This document shows positions 14,951 to 24,938 of a stretch of DNA of 35,384 bases, piece by piece. A model generated the notes under the pieces. It saw only the letters and a program-made list of their open reading frames with translations, made no database searches and had not been told where the DNA came from. Within the stretch, counting starts at the first letter, position 1, and every line of letters begins with the position of its first letter. The DNA is taken from positions 1 to 35,384 of the forward strand of contig JAFZOL010000038.1 in the NCBI GenBank assembly GCA_017550625.1. The letters are read 5' to 3'. The DNA comes from Clostridia bacterium. GTDB lineage: Bacteria; Bacillota; Clostridia; Oscillospirales; Acutalibacteraceae. The translations under genes were made by a program, and so were the position numbers.

Positions 14951-15700
14951 TCAGCACCGGGTCAGGATCAGGCACTCTCCGTCCGTTACGGCGACGGAGT
15001 GTTCGAAATGAGCGGATAACTTTCCGTCCGCAGTCACGACCGTCCAGCCGTTTTTGAGCACGCGGACGGCTTCGGTCCCTTCGTTGATCATGGGTTCGAT
15101 GGCCAGGGTCATGCCGGGCAGCAGGCGCATGCCTCTGCCGGGCGTGCCGTAGTTCGGAATCGAAGGATCTTCATGCAGGTGCGTGCCCACGCCGTGCCCG
15201 GTGTAGTCACGCACCACGCCGTATCCCTGATTAATGCAGTGCTGGGCGATCGCCGCGCCCACGTCTCCCAGTCTGTTGCCCGCAACCGCTTTTCTGAGGC
15301 CGAGATACAGGGCCTCTTTCGTAACGGTGCACAGCCGCTCGGCTTCAGGGGAAACGCGGCCGCAGAAGAACGTGTAAGCGTTGTCGCCGTAGTAGCCGCC
15401 GTAGACGGCGCCCAGGTCGATGCTCACGATGTCGCCCTCGCGCAGCACGTGCTGTTTGTCGGGGATGCCATGAATGACTTCGTTGTTCACGGAGATGCAG
15501 GCGGTCGCGGGGAATCCGTTGTAATTCAGAAACGCAGCGGTCGCGCCCTGACTCTTGATGTAGTCGGCTGCGACCCTGTCGATCTCGGCGGTGGTAACGC
15601 CGGGCTCAACGGCCTGCCCCGCGAGCTTGAGTGCCGTAGCGGAAATCCTTCCCGCTTCACGCATGAGCTCGAGCTCGCGGCGTGTTTTCAGCACGATCAT
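14951..15700 (-). CDS. map: Methionine aminopeptidase, type I
   Basis: Removes the initiator methionine from new proteins after deformylation. 249 aa, short type Ia form without an N-terminal zinc finger. The metal ligands of the pita-bread fold are visible: Asp in SIDLGAVYGGYYGD (two aspartates), His in TGHGVGTHLHEDP, Glu in LAIEPM and Glu in HFEHSVAVTD. The ATG overlaps the adk stop by four bases (ATGA), indicating coupled translation. The frame is open further upstream inside adk, but that part is a shadow. Confidence 0.97.
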   Translation of the reverse strand: MIVLKTRRELELMREAGRISATALKLAGQAVEPGVTTAEIDRVAADYIKSQGATAAFLNYNGFPATACISVNNEVIHGIPDKQHVLREGDIVSIDLGAVYGGYYGDNAYTFFCGRVSPEAERLCTVTKEALYLGLRKAVAGNRLGDVGAAIAQHCINQGYGVVRDYTGHGVGTHLHEDPSIPNYGTPGRGMRLLPGMTLAIEPMINEGTEAVRVLKNGWTVVTADGKLSAHFEHSVAVTDGECLILTRC

Positions 15701-16335
15701 GCCTGTTCCTCCAGCGCGCGAAGGGTAAGGGCGGTGGTATCGGCCACCTTTTCCTGCCCCTTCACGGTCACGAGCTTTTCCTTGGAGGCGTAATAGCTCT
15801 TCAACGGCTCGGTCTGCTCGTGGTAAACGTGCAGGCGGTTGAGGACCGTTTCGGGCGCGTCGTCCGCTCTCTGGATCAGTTCGCCGCCGCAGACGTCGCA
15901 AACGCCGTCGACCGCGGGCTTTTTATAGTCGATGTGATACGAGCTGCCGCAGCTCTTGCACACGCGCCGGCCCGAGAGCCTGGCGACGATGGCTTCGTCG
16001 GCGACGTCGATATCCACGACCTTGTCGATCACGACGCCCATCTCCTCAAGCGCTTCGGCCTGGGGGATGGTGCGGGGGAACCCGTCGAGGATGAAGCCGT
16101 TTTTGCAGTCGTCCTCGGCAAGGCGCTCGCGGATGATGCCGATCACGACGTCATCCGGAACGAGGAGCCCCGCGTCGATGTAGGATTTGGCCTTAAGGCC
16201 CATCTCGGTGCCGTTCTTGAGGGCGGCACGGATGATGTTGCCGGTGGACACGGTGGGGATCGCAAACTTTTCGCTCACGATCTCCGCCTGGGTCCCTTTT
16301 CCGGCGCCGGGGGCGCCGAGAAAGATAATGTTCAT
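15697..16335 (-). CDS. adk: Adenylate kinase, zinc type
   Basis: Interconverts ATP plus AMP and two ADP. 212 aa, with P-loop GAPGAGKGT (7-15), the DGFPRT motif (84-89) and the long LID. The LID carries Cys126, Cys129, Cys146 and Cys149, the structural zinc site typical of Gram-positive enzymes. The start at 16335 is the family MNIIFLGAPG; the frame is open 21 bp more. It lies 13 bp after secY and overlaps map by four bases. Confidence 0.98.
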   Translation of the reverse strand: MNIIFLGAPGAGKGTQAEIVSEKFAIPTVSTGNIIRAALKNGTEMGLKAKSYIDAGLLVPDDVVIGIIRERLAEDDCKNGFILDGFPRTIPQAEALEEMGVVIDKVVDIDVADEAIVARLSGRRVCKSCGSSYHIDYKKPAVDGVCDVCGGELIQRADDAPETVLNRLHVYHEQTEPLKSYYASKEKLVTVKGQEKVADTTALTLRALEEQA

Positions 16336-16348
16336 ACCGGCCCTCCGA

Positions 16349-17671
16349 TCAGTCAAGGAAGCCCTTGTAGTGGCGCATCATCATCTGGCTCTCGATCTGC
16401 TGCACCGTTTCGAGCGCAACGCCGACGACGATGATGATGGAAGTGCCGCCGATGGAGATGCTTCTGAGCTGGTCAAAGCCGAGCGCGTTGTTGATGATCT
16501 GGAAGACGTTCGGGAACAGCGCGACGACGGAAAGCATCAGGGCGCCGAGCAGAACGATCTTGGAGATGACCTTCGCGATGTAGTCGGCGGTGGGTCTGCC
16601 CGAGCGGATGCCGGGGATCATGCCGGAGTTTTTCGCGAGGTTGTTCGCCATTTCGACCGGATTGTACTGGATCGAAGCGTAGAAATACGCGAAGAAGATG
16701 ATCAGCAGGAAATAGATCACGCAGTAGACGACCTTGCCGGAATCGAACCAGCCGAAGAAGGTGTTCCAGAACGAATCGGGGTTCGCTTCGAGCTTGTCGG
16801 CCACGAACATCTTGATTGTGGGCGGGACCGACAGGATCGAGCTCGCGAAGATGATCGGGAGCACGCCGGAGAGGTTCACCTTGATCGGGATGTTCGAGCT
16901 CTGGCCGCCGTACATCTTTCTGCCCACGACGCGCTTGGCGTACTGGACCGGGATGCGGCGCTCGGCGCCGTCCATCCACACGATGTAGGCGATCATGAGG
17001 ATCAGGAAGATGAGGGTGAGCGGGGAGAGCAGATAGTACCAAGAACGGTTCACCCAGAACGGCTGGATGATGCCGTAAAGGGTGGCGGGCAGACGGGACA
17101 CGATGCCTGCGAACAGGATGATCGAGATGCCGTTGCCGATGCCCTTGTCGTTGATCTGCTCGCCGAGCCACATGACGAGCACCGAGCCGGCGGTGAGCAC
17201 CGAAACGATGAACACGCCCTGCATGACGCCCGCGAAGCCCTCGGCCTTGAAGATCAGGAAGTTATCCTTGCTGCGGATGTAGATGAAGTAAGCGACACTC
17301 TGCAGAAGCGCAAGGCCCACGGTGACGTAGCGGGTGATCTTGGTCATCTTCTTGCGGCCTTCCTCGTCGTGCGAGAGCTTCTCGAGGGCGGGGATGGCGA
17401 CTGCAAGCAGCTGCAGGATAATCGAACTGTTGATGTAAGGCGTGATGCCCAGAGCGAAGAGGGTACCGTAGTTGAACGCCTCACCGGTCAGCATCGAAAC
17501 GAAGTCGAAGAACGTTCCGCTGCCGGTGGAGGTGCCGAACAGGTTCTCACCCGAGAAGAACGGCACCGGGATCTGGCACCCGAGTCTGAAGATGAACACG
17601 ATGAAGATCGTGAAGATCATCTTTTTGCGGAGATCCGGGATTTTCCACGCGTTGATAAATGTTTTTAACAT
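16349..17671 (-). CDS. secY: Preprotein translocase subunit SecY
   Basis: Channel-forming subunit of the SecYEG translocon in the cytoplasmic membrane. The 440-aa protein has about ten membrane helices. Recognisable stretches include FRLGCQIPVPF near the N-terminus, the plug/helix-2 region (ALGITPYINSSIILQLL), GIGNGISIILFAGIV and the cytoplasmic loop GAERRIPVQYAKRV. It lies 37 bp after rplO, the usual spc-operon position. Confidence 0.98.
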   Translation of the reverse strand: MLKTFINAWKIPDLRKKMIFTIFIVFIFRLGCQIPVPFFSGENLFGTSTGSGTFFDFVSMLTGEAFNYGTLFALGITPYINSSIILQLLAVAIPALEKLSHDEEGRKKMTKITRYVTVGLALLQSVAYFIYIRSKDNFLIFKAEGFAGVMQGVFIVSVLTAGSVLVMWLGEQINDKGIGNGISIILFAGIVSRLPATLYGIIQPFWVNRSWYYLLSPLTLIFLILMIAYIVWMDGAERRIPVQYAKRVVGRKMYGGQSSNIPIKVNLSGVLPIIFASSILSVPPTIKMFVADKLEANPDSFWNTFFGWFDSGKVVYCVIYFLLIIFFAYFYASIQYNPVEMANNLAKNSGMIPGIRSGRPTADYIAKVISKIVLLGALMLSVVALFPNVFQIINNALGFDQLRSISIGGTSIIIVVGVALETVQQIESQMMMRHYKGFLD

Positions 17672-17708
17672 GCGGGCACGCTCCTTTCAAAAGATTTCAG
17701 GTTCGGGA

Positions 17709-18155
17709 TCATTCGGCGATCTCGGCGGTGCCGCCGGCCGCTTCGATCTTCGCCTTGGCTTCTTTCGAAAAAGCGTTGGCCTTTACGGTGAGCGCCTTCG
17801 TGAGTTCCCCGTGGCCGAGGACCTTCACGCCGTCGAGCTCTTTGCGGACAAGGCCGCTTTCAAGCAGCGCGTCGATATCGACGACAGCGCCGGCCTCGAA
17901 GGCCTCTTCGAGCGCGGAGACGTTGACGATGGCGATCTCCTTGGCGAAAATGTTGTTGAAGCCTCTCTTCGGGAGTCTTCTCTGCAGGGGCATCTGGCCG
18001 CCTTCGAAGCCGGGGCGCATGCCGCGGCCCGCTCTGGCCTTCTGACCCTTGTGGCCCTTGCCCGCGGTCTTGCCCTGACCGGACGCGGGGCCTCTGCCTA
18101 TGCGCTTGACCGGCTTATTGGAACCGGGAGCAGGCGATAACTCGTGAAGTTTCAT
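17709..18155 (-). CDS. rplO: Ribosomal protein L15 (uL15)
   Basis: Late-assembling large-subunit protein. 148 aa, with [12 protein letters not shown] at the start and the glycine-rich basic extension [21 protein letters not shown]. The [18 protein letters not shown] block follows, then the globular C-terminal domain. ATG start, 22 bp after rpmD. Confidence 0.98.
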   Translation of the reverse strand: MKLHELSPAPGSNKPVKRIGRGPASGQGKTAGKGHKGQKARAGRGMRPGFEGGQMPLQRRLPKRGFNNIFAKEIAIVNVSALEEAFEAGAVVDIDALLESGLVRKELDGVKVLGHGELTKALTVKANAFSKEAKAKIEAAGGTAEIAE

Positions 18156-18177
18156 GTTAAGCTGTCCTTTCTGTTCT

Positions 18178-18357
18178 TTAAGCTTCGGTCACTTCGAGAA
18201 GGAAGCCGATCTTATGGAGCTTGCCCTGCGTCTGCGCGTTGTCGGGCTGCACGGTGGTATCGCCGATCTTGCGAAGCCCCAGGCTCGCGGCGGTGGCGAT
18301 CTGATCCTTCTTGCAGCCGATAAGGCTCTTCTTCAGTGTGATTTTCAGTTCTGCCAT
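18178..18357 (-). CDS. rpmD: Ribosomal protein L30 (uL30)
   Basis: A 59-aa large-subunit protein too short to stand out by length alone. Translation gives [19 protein letters not shown], then [16 protein letters not shown] and a C-terminus EVTEA, matching the bacterial short form. AGGAGG precedes the ATG. It sits between rpsE and rplO, as expected. Confidence 0.96.
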   Translation of the reverse strand: MAELKITLKKSLIGCKKDQIATAASLGLRKIGDTTVQPDNAQTQGKLHKIGFLLEVTEA

Positions 18358-18369
18358 ATCGGTGCCTCC

Positions 18370-18876
18370 TTATTCGTAAAGCTCTTTGACGGCTTTGCCT
18401 CTCACGGCGGCGACCTCTTCGGCGTTCCTGAGCAGGGACAGGCCGTTGAGGGTGGCTCTGATCACGTTGCAGGGGTTGTTGGACCTGAGGGCCTTGGTAC
18501 GGATGTCCTTGATGCCGACGGTCTCAACCACGGCGCGCACGGGGCCGCCGGCGATAACGCCGGTACCGGGGGCGGCGGGCTTCATGAGCACGACGCCTGC
18601 GCCGTATTTGCCGATGATCTCGTGAGGAATGGTGGTGCCTTTCAGGGAGACGTGCATCATGTTCTTCTTGGCGTCTTCGATGCCCTTGCGGATCGCATCC
18701 GGCACTTCGCCGGACTTGCCGAGGCCGAAGCCGATCTTGCCGTTGCCGTCACCCACGACGACGAGGGCCGCGAACTTATAGATACGACCGCCCTTCACCG
18801 TCTTGGATACGCGGTTGATGGCGACGACTCTCTCCTGAAACTCGCTGTTTTCTTTCGGTGTTTCAAACTTAGCCAA
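18370..18876 (-). CDS. rpsE: Ribosomal protein S5 (uS5)
   Basis: Small-subunit protein at the mRNA entry; mutations in the family affect fidelity and spectinomycin sensitivity. 168 aa, with [20 protein letters not shown] (double-stranded RNA-binding-like N-domain), [16 protein letters not shown] and the C-domain [17 protein letters not shown]. The start is TTG, with AAGGAGGAG upstream; no in-frame ATG is better placed. Confidence 0.98.
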   Translation of the reverse strand: MAKFETPKENSEFQERVVAINRVSKTVKGGRIYKFAALVVVGDGNGKIGFGLGKSGEVPDAIRKGIEDAKKNMMHVSLKGTTIPHEIIGKYGAGVVLMKPAAPGTGVIAGGPVRAVVETVGIKDIRTKALRSNNPCNVIRATLNGLSLLRNAEEVAAVRGKAVKELYE

Positions 18877-18893
18877 AGTAACTCCTCCTTCGC

Positions 18894-19253
18894 TCAGAAC
18901 TTGAGGCCGCCCTCGCGGGCGCCTTCGGCCAGGCCCTGGACACGGCCGTGATAGATGTAGCCGCCGCGGTCGAACACGCAGGTGTCGATATTCTTCGCAG
19001 CCGCTCTTTCGGCAAGGGTCTTGCCGACCTTCTTCGCCGCTTCCACGTTTCCGCCGTACTCCTCAAAGCCTTTTTCGGCCGTGGAGGCGGAGACGAGCGT
19101 GACGCCCTTGTCGTCGTCGATGAGCTGGGCGTAGATGTGCTTCAGGGAGCGGAAAACGTTGAGGCGCGGACACGCGGCGGTGCCGTGGATCTTATTGCGG
19201 ACGCGCTGATGGCGGGCGAGTCTCGCCTTTTTCGTATTCGGTCTGTTAACCAT
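18894..19253 (-). CDS. rplR: Ribosomal protein L18 (uL18)
   Basis: Binds 5S rRNA in the central protuberance together with L5. 119 aa, with [37 protein letters not shown] and [25 protein letters not shown], all family-typical. ATG start; 15 bp after rplF. Confidence 0.98.
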   Translation of the reverse strand: MVNRPNTKKARLARHQRVRNKIHGTAACPRLNVFRSLKHIYAQLIDDDKGVTLVSASTAEKGFEEYGGNVEAAKKVGKTLAERAAAKNIDTCVFDRGGYIYHGRVQGLAEGAREGGLKF

Positions 19254-19268
19254 ACTGTTATCCTCCTA

Positions 19269-19814
19269 TTATTTACCGCCCTTACCGGCTTTGCCTTCCT
19301 TGCGGCGGACGACTTCGTCGGCATACTTGATGCCCTTGCCCTTATAGGGCTCGGGGGGACGGATGCCGCGGACCTCGGACGCGAACTGGCCGAGCTTCTG
19401 CTTGTCGTAGCCCTTCAGGACGATCGAGTTGGGGGAAGGGACTTCCACGGTAATGCCTTCGGGAGGGGTCATTCTGTCCTGATGGGAGTGGCCCACGTTC
19501 AGGACGAGGTCCTTGCCTTCGAGGGCGGCGCGGTAACCGATACCGACGACCTCGAGCTTCTTTTCAAAGCCGGTGTGGACGCCCACGATCATGTTGTTGA
19601 TGAGCGTGCGGGTCAGACCGTGCAGGGATCTGTTTTCTTTCGTGTCGTCGGGACGGGTCACGTGGATGTGGCCGTTCTCGAGCTCCACGTTCATTTTCGG
19701 GCTGAAGGCGCTCGTAAGCTCGCCCTTCGGGCCCTTCACGGTAACGACGTTGCCTTCGATCTTGACGTCAACGTCCGCCGGTACGACGATGGGCAGTCTG
19801 CCTATTCTTGACAT
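19269..19814 (-). CDS. rplF: Ribosomal protein L6 (uL6)
   Basis: Large-subunit protein near the factor-binding site. 181 aa with two related domains. It begins [17 protein letters not shown] and contains [23 protein letters not shown] and the C-terminal [16 protein letters not shown] signature. ATG start; 13 bp after rpsH. Confidence 0.98.
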   Translation of the reverse strand: MSRIGRLPIVVPADVDVKIEGNVVTVKGPKGELTSAFSPKMNVELENGHIHVTRPDDTKENRSLHGLTRTLINNMIVGVHTGFEKKLEVVGIGYRAALEGKDLVLNVGHSHQDRMTPPEGITVEVPSPNSIVLKGYDKQKLGQFASEVRGIRPPEPYKGKGIKYADEVVRRKEGKAGKGGK

Positions 19815-19827
19815 CCTCAGTACCTCC

Positions 19828-20226
19828 TTACCAGATAAACGCCAGGACTTCGCCGCCGACGTTCTGCTTGCGCGCTTCCTTGTCGGTCATAATGCCCTTG
19901 GACGTGGACAGGATCGCGATGCCGAGGCCCTTCATGACCTTGGGCATGTTCTCGCAGTCCGTATAGATACGCAGGCCGGGCTTGGAGACTCTGCGCAGCC
20001 CGAGCAGGACCTGGCTCTTGTTGGGTCCGTACTTGAGCGCGATCTCGATGACGCCCTGCTTGCCGTCGTCAAGGACCTTGTAGCCCTTGATGTAGCCTTC
20101 GTCGAGCAGGATCCCGGCAATTGCCTTCTTCATGTTGGAGGCAGGCACCTGGACCGTGTCGTGTTTCGCTGAGTTTGCGTTCCGGATACGGGTGAGCATA
20201 TCAGCAATGGGATCGGTAATCTGCAT
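19828..20226 (-). CDS. rpsH: Ribosomal protein S8 (uS8)
   Basis: Small-subunit assembly protein; in E. coli it represses the spc operon, which is not shown for this lineage. 132 aa, with [18 protein letters not shown] at the start and the conserved C-terminal [25 protein letters not shown] start; 18 bp after rpsN. Confidence 0.98.
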   Translation of the reverse strand: MQITDPIADMLTRIRNANSAKHDTVQVPASNMKKAIAGILLDEGYIKGYKVLDDGKQGVIEIALKYGPNKSQVLLGLRRVSKPGLRIYTDCENMPKVMKGLGIAILSTSKGIMTDKEARKQNVGGEVLAFIW

Positions 20227-20244
20227 GCTTGAATCCTCCTTTAA

Positions 20245-20430
20245 TTACCAGCTTGCCTTCTTCACGCCCGGGATCTGGCCGGCGTGCGCAAGCTCTCTGA
20301 AGCAGATACGGCAAACGCCGTATTTCCGCAAATAAGCGTGGGGTCTACCGCAAATCTTGCATCTGTTGTAAGCTCTGGTCGAATATTTCGCAGGTCTCGC
20401 CTGTCTGACCTTCATAGAAGTCTTTGCCAT
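20245..20430 (-). CDS. rpsN: Ribosomal protein S14, zinc type (uS14, type Z)
   Basis: A 61-aa small-subunit head protein. The zinc ribbon ligands Cys24, Cys27, Cys40 and Cys43 are all present (CKIC and CRIC), with the [18 protein letters not shown] end. The short zinc form is typical of Gram-positive bacteria. It lies 12 bp after rplE. Confidence 0.98.
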   Translation of the reverse strand: MAKTSMKVRQARPAKYSTRAYNRCKICGRPHAYLRKYGVCRICFRELAHAGQIPGVKKASW

Positions 20431-20442
20431 GTTTACCCCTCC

Positions 20443-20982
20443 TTATTTCGCAAAGGGCGCGCCCATCAGGGTGAGCAGCTCTCTTGCTTCTTCATCGGTA
20501 TTCGCGGTGGTGACGATGCAGATATCCATGCCGCGCACCTTATCCACTTTGTCGTACTCGATCTCGGGGAAGATCAGCTGCTCTCTCACGCCGAGGGAGT
20601 AGTTGCCTCTGCCGTCGAACGAGTTCGGGTTGATGCCGCGGAAGTCGCGCACGCGGGGAAGCGCCAGATTGAAGAGCCTGTCGATGAACTCATACATCTT
20701 TTCGCCTCTGAGCGTGACCTTGACGCCGTTGGGCATGCCTTCTCTGAGCTTGAAGTTCGCCACGCTCTTCTTCGCGAGGCAGACCACGGGCTTCTGGCCG
20801 GTGATCTTCGAAATGTCGCCCACGATGGCGTCGATGGCCTTCGGATTTTCACGGGCCTCGCCGCAGCCGACGTTGATGACGACCTTGTCGACCTTCGGGA
20901 TCTGCATGACGCTCTTGTAGCCGAACTTCTTCATAAGGGCGGGCGCAACGTCAGCTTTATAAGTCTCTTTGAGTCTTGCCAT
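20443..20982 (-). CDS. rplE: Ribosomal protein L5 (uL5)
   Basis: 5S rRNA-binding protein of the central protuberance that touches P-site tRNA. 179 aa, with [47 protein letters not shown] (key KxSxAxFKLR), [16 protein letters not shown] and [19 protein letters not shown] start; 18 bp after rplX. Confidence 0.98.
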   Translation of the reverse strand: MARLKETYKADVAPALMKKFGYKSVMQIPKVDKVVINVGCGEARENPKAIDAIVGDISKITGQKPVVCLAKKSVANFKLREGMPNGVKVTLRGEKMYEFIDRLFNLALPRVRDFRGINPNSFDGRGNYSLGVREQLIFPEIEYDKVDKVRGMDICIVTTANTDEEARELLTLMGAPFAK

Positions 20983-21000
20983 TTTCGTGTTCCTCCCTCA

Positions 21001-21321
21001 TTATTCGAAGTGGGCGCCGCACTTCTTGCAGACGCGCTGCTTCTTGCCGTTTTCGATCACGTGGCCCACGCGGGTCGCTTTGCCGCACTTGGGGCAGACG
21101 AGCTGCACCTTGTCGGCGTACAGGGCGGATTCGGCCTGCAGGATGCCGCCGGGCTCGCCCATCTGGCGGGGCTTGACGTGCTTCGAAACGATGTTGATCT
21201 TCTCGACGATGACCTTGCCTTCGGCCGGGCTGACCTGCAGGACCTTGCCGGTCTTGCCGCGGTCTTTGCCGTTGATCACGATGACGGTATCGCCGGTCTT
21301 GACGTGCACTTTCTTACTCAT
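21001..21321 (-). CDS. rplX: Ribosomal protein L24 (uL24)
   Basis: Assembly-initiating large-subunit protein. 106 aa: a KOW domain (HVKTGDTVIVINGKDRGKTGKV), then GGILQAESALYADKVQLV. The C-terminal ribbon has Cys76, Cys79, Cys98 and Cys101, an apparent zinc site found in many Firmicute L24 proteins. ATG start; 15 bp after rplN. Confidence 0.98.
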   Translation of the reverse strand: MSKKVHVKTGDTVIVINGKDRGKTGKVLQVSPAEGKVIVEKINIVSKHVKPRQMGEPGGILQAESALYADKVQLVCPKCGKATRVGHVIENGKKQRVCKKCGAHFE

Positions 21322-21336
21322 AATCGTGCCCCTCCC

Positions 21337-21705
21337 TTACAGAACTTCGGGCGCGAGAGACAGGATCTTGGTGTAATCCTTGTCGCGAAGCTCTCTCGCA
21401 ACGGGCCCAAAGATACGGGTACCCTTGGGGTTCTTGTCTTCCTTGATGATGACGGCCGCGTTCTCGTCGAAGCGGATATACGTGCCGTCGGCTCTGCGCA
21501 CGCCCTTCGCGGAGCGCACGATCACGGCCTTCACGACGTCGCCTTTTTTGACCACGCCGCCGGGTGTAGCCTTTTTGACCGAGGCCACGACCACGTCGCC
21601 GATGTTGGCGTATTTTCTGCCGGTGCCGCCGAGCACGCGGATGCACATAAGCTCCTTGGCGCCCGTGTTATCGGCAACCTTCAGTAAAGTTTGCTGCTGA
21701 ATCAT
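21337..21705 (-). CDS. rplN: Ribosomal protein L14 (uL14)
   Basis: Large-subunit protein at the subunit interface. 122 aa, beginning [21 protein letters not shown]. It contains the signature [38 protein letters not shown] (key [13 protein letters not shown]). ATG start; 12 bp after rpsQ. Confidence 0.98.
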   Translation of the reverse strand: MIQQQTLLKVADNTGAKELMCIRVLGGTGRKYANIGDVVVASVKKATPGGVVKKGDVVKAVIVRSAKGVRRADGTYIRFDENAAVIIKEDKNPKGTRIFGPVARELRDKDYTKILSLAPEVL

Positions 21706-21717
21706 ATTGCGCCCTCC

Positions 21718-21972
21718 TTATTTCGCCTTCTCGATGATCTGGGCCACGCGCCATCTCTTGTCCTTGGACATGGGGCGGGTCTCCATCAGAAGGACGCGGT
21801 CGCCGACGCCGCACTCGTTGTTCTCGTCGTGCGCCTTGAGCTTGATGGTGTGGTTCACGATCTTGTTGTAGAGCGGATGCGCCACCTTGTCTCTGACGGA
21901 CACGACGACGGTCTTATCCATTTTATCGCTGGTCACGATGCCGACGCGGGTCTTTCTTAAATTTCTTTCCAT
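21718..21972 (-). CDS. rpsQ: Ribosomal protein S17 (uS17)
   Basis: Primary 16S rRNA-binding OB-fold protein. 84 aa, with [38 protein letters not shown] and [17 protein letters not shown], all family hallmarks. ATG start; 17 bp after rpmC. Confidence 0.98.
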   Translation of the reverse strand: MERNLRKTRVGIVTSDKMDKTVVVSVRDKVAHPLYNKIVNHTIKLKAHDENNECGVGDRVLLMETRPMSKDKRWRVAQIIEKAK

Positions 21973-21989
21973 TTCCGTATCCTCCCTGA

Positions 21990-22193
21990 TCAGGCGTCTT
22001 TCGCGGCAAGCTCGATATCCTTGAGCACGGTCAGCACTCTGGCGATATCTTTCTTGACGGCGCCGATACGCATCGGATTGTCGAGCTGGTTGATGGCCTG
22101 CTGAAAACGCAGCTTGAAGAGTTCGTCCTTCAGCTCGCCGAGCTTTTCGTTGAGTTCGGCCGCGGACAGTTTTCTGAGTTCACTGGCTTTCAT
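21990..22193 (-). CDS. rpmC: Ribosomal protein L29 (uL29)
   Basis: A small helical protein at the tunnel exit, part of the docking site for exported-protein factors. 67 aa, with [18 protein letters not shown] and the signature [19 protein letters not shown]. Its ATG overlaps the rplP stop by four bases, which implies coupled translation. Confidence 0.97.
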   Translation of the reverse strand: MKASELRKLSAAELNEKLGELKDELFKLRFQQAINQLDNPMRIGAVKKDIARVLTVLKDIELAAKDA

Positions 22194-22618
22194 TCTTGCT
22201 CACCGTCCTGTTCTTCCTTTTTCACAAACTTGCACTTGATGGGCAGTTTGTTTGCCGCGAGGCGCATGGCCTCTCTGGCGGTCTCCTCGGGCACGCCGGC
22301 GATCTCGAACATCACTCTGCCGGGCTTGACGACGGCCACCCAATACTCGGGGGAACCTTTACCGGAACCCATGCGGGTCTCGGCGGGCTTCTCGGTGATG
22401 GGCTTGTCGGGGAAGATCTTGATCCACACCTGACCGCCGCGCTTGATGTATCTCGTCATGGCGATACGGGCGGCCTCGATCTGGTTCGAGGTGATCCAGG
22501 CGGGCTCGAGAGCAGCAAGGCCGTAATCACCGTAATTGACTGCGGTACCGCGGTGCGCCGCGCCCTTGAGGCGGCCTCTCTGCTGTCTGCGGTACTTCAC
22601 GCGTTTAGGCATTAACAT
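22190..22618 (-). CDS. rplP: Ribosomal protein L16 (uL16)
   Basis: Large-subunit protein that helps place A-site tRNA. 142 aa, starting [19 protein letters not shown], with [37 protein letters not shown] and the C-terminal [15 protein letters not shown] start, 3 bp after the rpsC stop. Confidence 0.98.
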   Translation of the reverse strand: MLMPKRVKYRRQQRGRLKGAAHRGTAVNYGDYGLAALEPAWITSNQIEAARIAMTRYIKRGGQVWIKIFPDKPITEKPAETRMGSGKGSPEYWVAVVKPGRVMFEIAGVPEETAREAMRLAANKLPIKCKFVKKEEQDGEQE

Positions 22619-22621
22619 TTC

Positions 22622-23308
22622 TTACGCCCTCCTGTCTCTTCTCTGTCTTCTCTTGTTGTTGTTCGAGGCGGCCTCGTGCAGGACTTCGCCTCTGTAGATC
22701 CAGACCTTGACGCCGATCCTGCCGTAGGTCGTTTTGGCCTCGGTGAAACCGTAGTCGATGTCGGCGCGGATGGTCTGAAGCGGGATGGTGCCCTCTTTGT
22801 AGTGCTCGCTGCGCGCGATCTCGGCGCCGCCGAGTCTGCCGCTGCACTGGATCTTGATGCCGTTGGCGCCGAGGCGCATCGTGGAGCCGATGGCCTGCTT
22901 GACGGCGCGGCGGAAGGACACTCTCTTTTCGAGCTGCTGCGCGATCTTCTCAGCGACCAGCTGGGCGTTGAGGTCGGGCTGCTTGATCTCGATGATGTTG
23001 ATGAACACATCCTTGTTCTCGCCGATCAGGTTCTTGCAGGTGGTCTTGATCTTTTCGATCTCAGCGCCGCCTTTGCCGATCACCATGCCGGGCTTCGCGC
23101 AATGGATGTTGATGCGGACTCTCTTGGGGTCGCGCTCGATCTCGATCTTCGGCACGCCGGCGCTGGCGAGCGCCTTGAGCAGGTACTCACGCACCTTGTA
23201 GTCGGTCACGAGCGTATCGCCGAAGGTCGCCTTGTCGGCGAACCAGCGGGATTCCCAGTCCTTGATGACGCCGATCCTAAGACCGGTCGGATTGATTTTC
23301 TGTCCCAT
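22622..23308 (-). CDS. rpsC: Ribosomal protein S3 (uS3)
   Basis: Forms part of the mRNA entry channel and helicase activity of the small subunit. 228 aa, starting [20 protein letters not shown]. The KH domain carries [11 protein letters not shown], followed by the C-terminal [30 protein letters not shown] region (key GAEIARSE). The basic tail RRQRRDRRA is normal. ATG start. Confidence 0.98.
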   Translation of the reverse strand: MGQKINPTGLRIGVIKDWESRWFADKATFGDTLVTDYKVREYLLKALASAGVPKIEIERDPKRVRINIHCAKPGMVIGKGGAEIEKIKTTCKNLIGENKDVFINIIEIKQPDLNAQLVAEKIAQQLEKRVSFRRAVKQAIGSTMRLGANGIKIQCSGRLGGAEIARSEHYKEGTIPLQTIRADIDYGFTEAKTTYGRIGVKVWIYRGEVLHEAASNNNKRRQRRDRRA

Positions 23309-23328
23309 TATCGTGTTCCTCCTTCCGC

Positions 23329-23664
23329 TTATTCCGCTTCTTTGAGCACAAGGTTGATGTGGCTCGTCTTCTTGTTGATGCGGAACGCTCTGCCGTGCGC
23401 TCTGGGGCGGATGCGCTTCAGGGTGGGGCCCTGAGACACGGTCGCCTCGGCGACGTAAAGGCGCTCGGTATCCATGTCGAAGTTGTGCTCCGCGTTGGCG
23501 ATGGCGGACTTCAGGAGCTTGTAAACCGGTTCGCTGGCTGCCTTGGGCGTGAACTTCAGGATAGCCATAGCTTCATCGGCGGGCTTGTTTCTGATAAGGT
23601 CGAGAACGAGCTGGACCTTACGGGGAGCGATGCGCACGTAGGGCGCGGATGCTCTGGATTCCAT
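23329..23664 (-). CDS. rplV: Ribosomal protein L22 (uL22)
   Basis: Lines the exit tunnel; its beta-hairpin is a macrolide-resistance site in other species. 111 aa, with [22 protein letters not shown] and the hairpin end [25 protein letters not shown] start; 20 bp after rpsS. Confidence 0.98.
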   Translation of the reverse strand: MESRASAPYVRIAPRKVQLVLDLIRNKPADEAMAILKFTPKAASEPVYKLLKSAIANAEHNFDMDTERLYVAEATVSQGPTLKRIRPRAHGRAFRINKKTSHINLVLKEAE

Positions 23665-23684
23665 TCTGCTGCACTCCTTTCGGC

Positions 23685-23966
23685 TTATTTACCGTTGTTC
23701 GAGGTCTTGCTGCCGGCGTGGCCCTTGAAGGTACGCGTGGGAGCGAACTCGCCCAACTTGTGGCCGACCATATCCTCGGTCACATAGACCGGCACATGCT
23801 TGCGGCCGTCGTGTACGGCAAAGGTGTGGCCGACAAACTCCGGGAAGATCGTGGAGGCGCGGCTCCAGGTCTTGAGGACGATCTTTTCGCCCTTCTTATT
23901 CATTTCAATGACTCTTTTGTAGAGCTTTTCCTGTACAAAAGGCCCTTTCTTAACGCTTCTGCCCAT
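23685..23966 (-). CDS. rpsS: Ribosomal protein S19 (uS19)
   Basis: Small-subunit head protein that pairs with S13. 93 aa, starting [17 protein letters not shown], with [28 protein letters not shown] (key TIxPxFVGHTxAVHDG) and the [12 protein letters not shown] end. ATG start; 20 bp after rplB. Confidence 0.98.
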   Translation of the reverse strand: MGRSVKKGPFVQEKLYKRVIEMNKKGEKIVLKTWSRASTIFPEFVGHTFAVHDGRKHVPVYVTEDMVGHKLGEFAPTRTFKGHAGSKTSNNGK

Positions 23967-23986
23967 TATTTATCACTCCTTTGCTC

Positions 23987-24820
23987 TTACTTGTCGTTGA
24001 TGCGCTTCACGATGAGCTTGTCGCTGCTCTTGTGCTTCGCGCGCGTCTTATAACCGAGCGCCGGCTTGCCCCACGGGGTGACAGGGCCGGGACGGCCGAT
24101 CGGGGATTTGCCCTCGCCGCCGCCGTGCGGGTGGTCGCAGGGGTTCATGACGGAACCGCGCACGGTGGGACGGATGCCCATGTGACGGGTGCGGCCCGCT
24201 TTGCCGATCTTGACGTTGATGTGGTCTTCGTTCGAGACGGTGCCGATGGTCGCCATGCAGGTGATCGGCACGTTTCTCAGCTCGCCGCTGGGCAGACGCA
24301 GAAGGGCGTATCTGCCTTCCTTGGCCATGAGCTGAGCGGCGTTGCCGGCTGCTCTCGCGAGCTGGCCGCCGCGGCCGGGATAGAGCTCCACGTTGTGGAT
24401 GAACGTACCGGTGGGGATGTTCTGCAGGGGCAGGGCGTTGCCGACCTTGATATCGGCGGCCTCGCCCGCGATCACGGTGTCGCCGACCTTCAGGCCCGCG
24501 GGTGCCAGGATGTAGTTCTTCACGCCGTCTTCATATTCGATCAGCGCGATGAACGCGGAGCGGTTGGGATCGTACTCAAGGGTCTTGACTTCGGCGGGGA
24601 CGCCCAGTTTCTGTCTCTTGAAGTCGATGACGCGGTACTTTTTGCGGTTGCCGCCGCCGTGGTGGCGGACGGTGATCCTGCCGTAGCTGTTTCTGCCGGC
24701 GGTCTTCTTGACGGGCTCAAGAAGGGCTCTGCAGGGACCGGTCTTTGACAGGGAGGAATAATCCGTAGTCGACATATTACGGCGGCCGTTGGTAGTCGGC
24801 TTATAGATCTTGATAGCCAT
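23987..24820 (-). CDS. rplB: Ribosomal protein L2 (uL2)
   Basis: One of the largest and most conserved 50S proteins, needed for subunit joining and the peptidyl-transferase region. 277 aa, with [54 protein letters not shown] and the catalytic-region loop [18 protein letters not shown] with its conserved histidines. ATG start; separated from rplW by an unusually long 118-bp gap. Confidence 0.98.
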   Translation of the reverse strand: MAIKIYKPTTNGRRNMSTTDYSSLSKTGPCRALLEPVKKTAGRNSYGRITVRHHGGGNRKKYRVIDFKRQKLGVPAEVKTLEYDPNRSAFIALIEYEDGVKNYILAPAGLKVGDTVIAGEAADIKVGNALPLQNIPTGTFIHNVELYPGRGGQLARAAGNAAQLMAKEGRYALLRLPSGELRNVPITCMATIGTVSNEDHINVKIGKAGRTRHMGIRPTVRGSVMNPCDHPHGGGEGKSPIGRPGPVTPWGKPALGYKTRAKHKSSDKLIVKRINDK

Positions 24821-24938
24821 AATTGATTCACACGCCTTTCATCATGATAAAACTTGTGTTCTTCTTCCGGGGAACTTAGCGGCCCGGCTAAAGGCCATAC
24901 GTCGCGCCCCGGCGAACGCTTTGATCCGATCGGATCAA
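24821..24938 (-). promoter_or_regulatory. rplW-rplB spacer with two hairpins
   Basis: This 118-bp spacer begins, directly after the rplW stop, with the perfect 18-bp palindrome TTGATCCGATCGGATCAA (24921-24938). Further on it has hairpin TTAGC-GGCCCG-GCTAA (24876-24891). All other gaps inside the S10 and spc parts are under 70 bp. Neither hairpin has a T-tract, so termination is not evident; mRNA processing or attenuation is possible. Confidence 0.45.
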
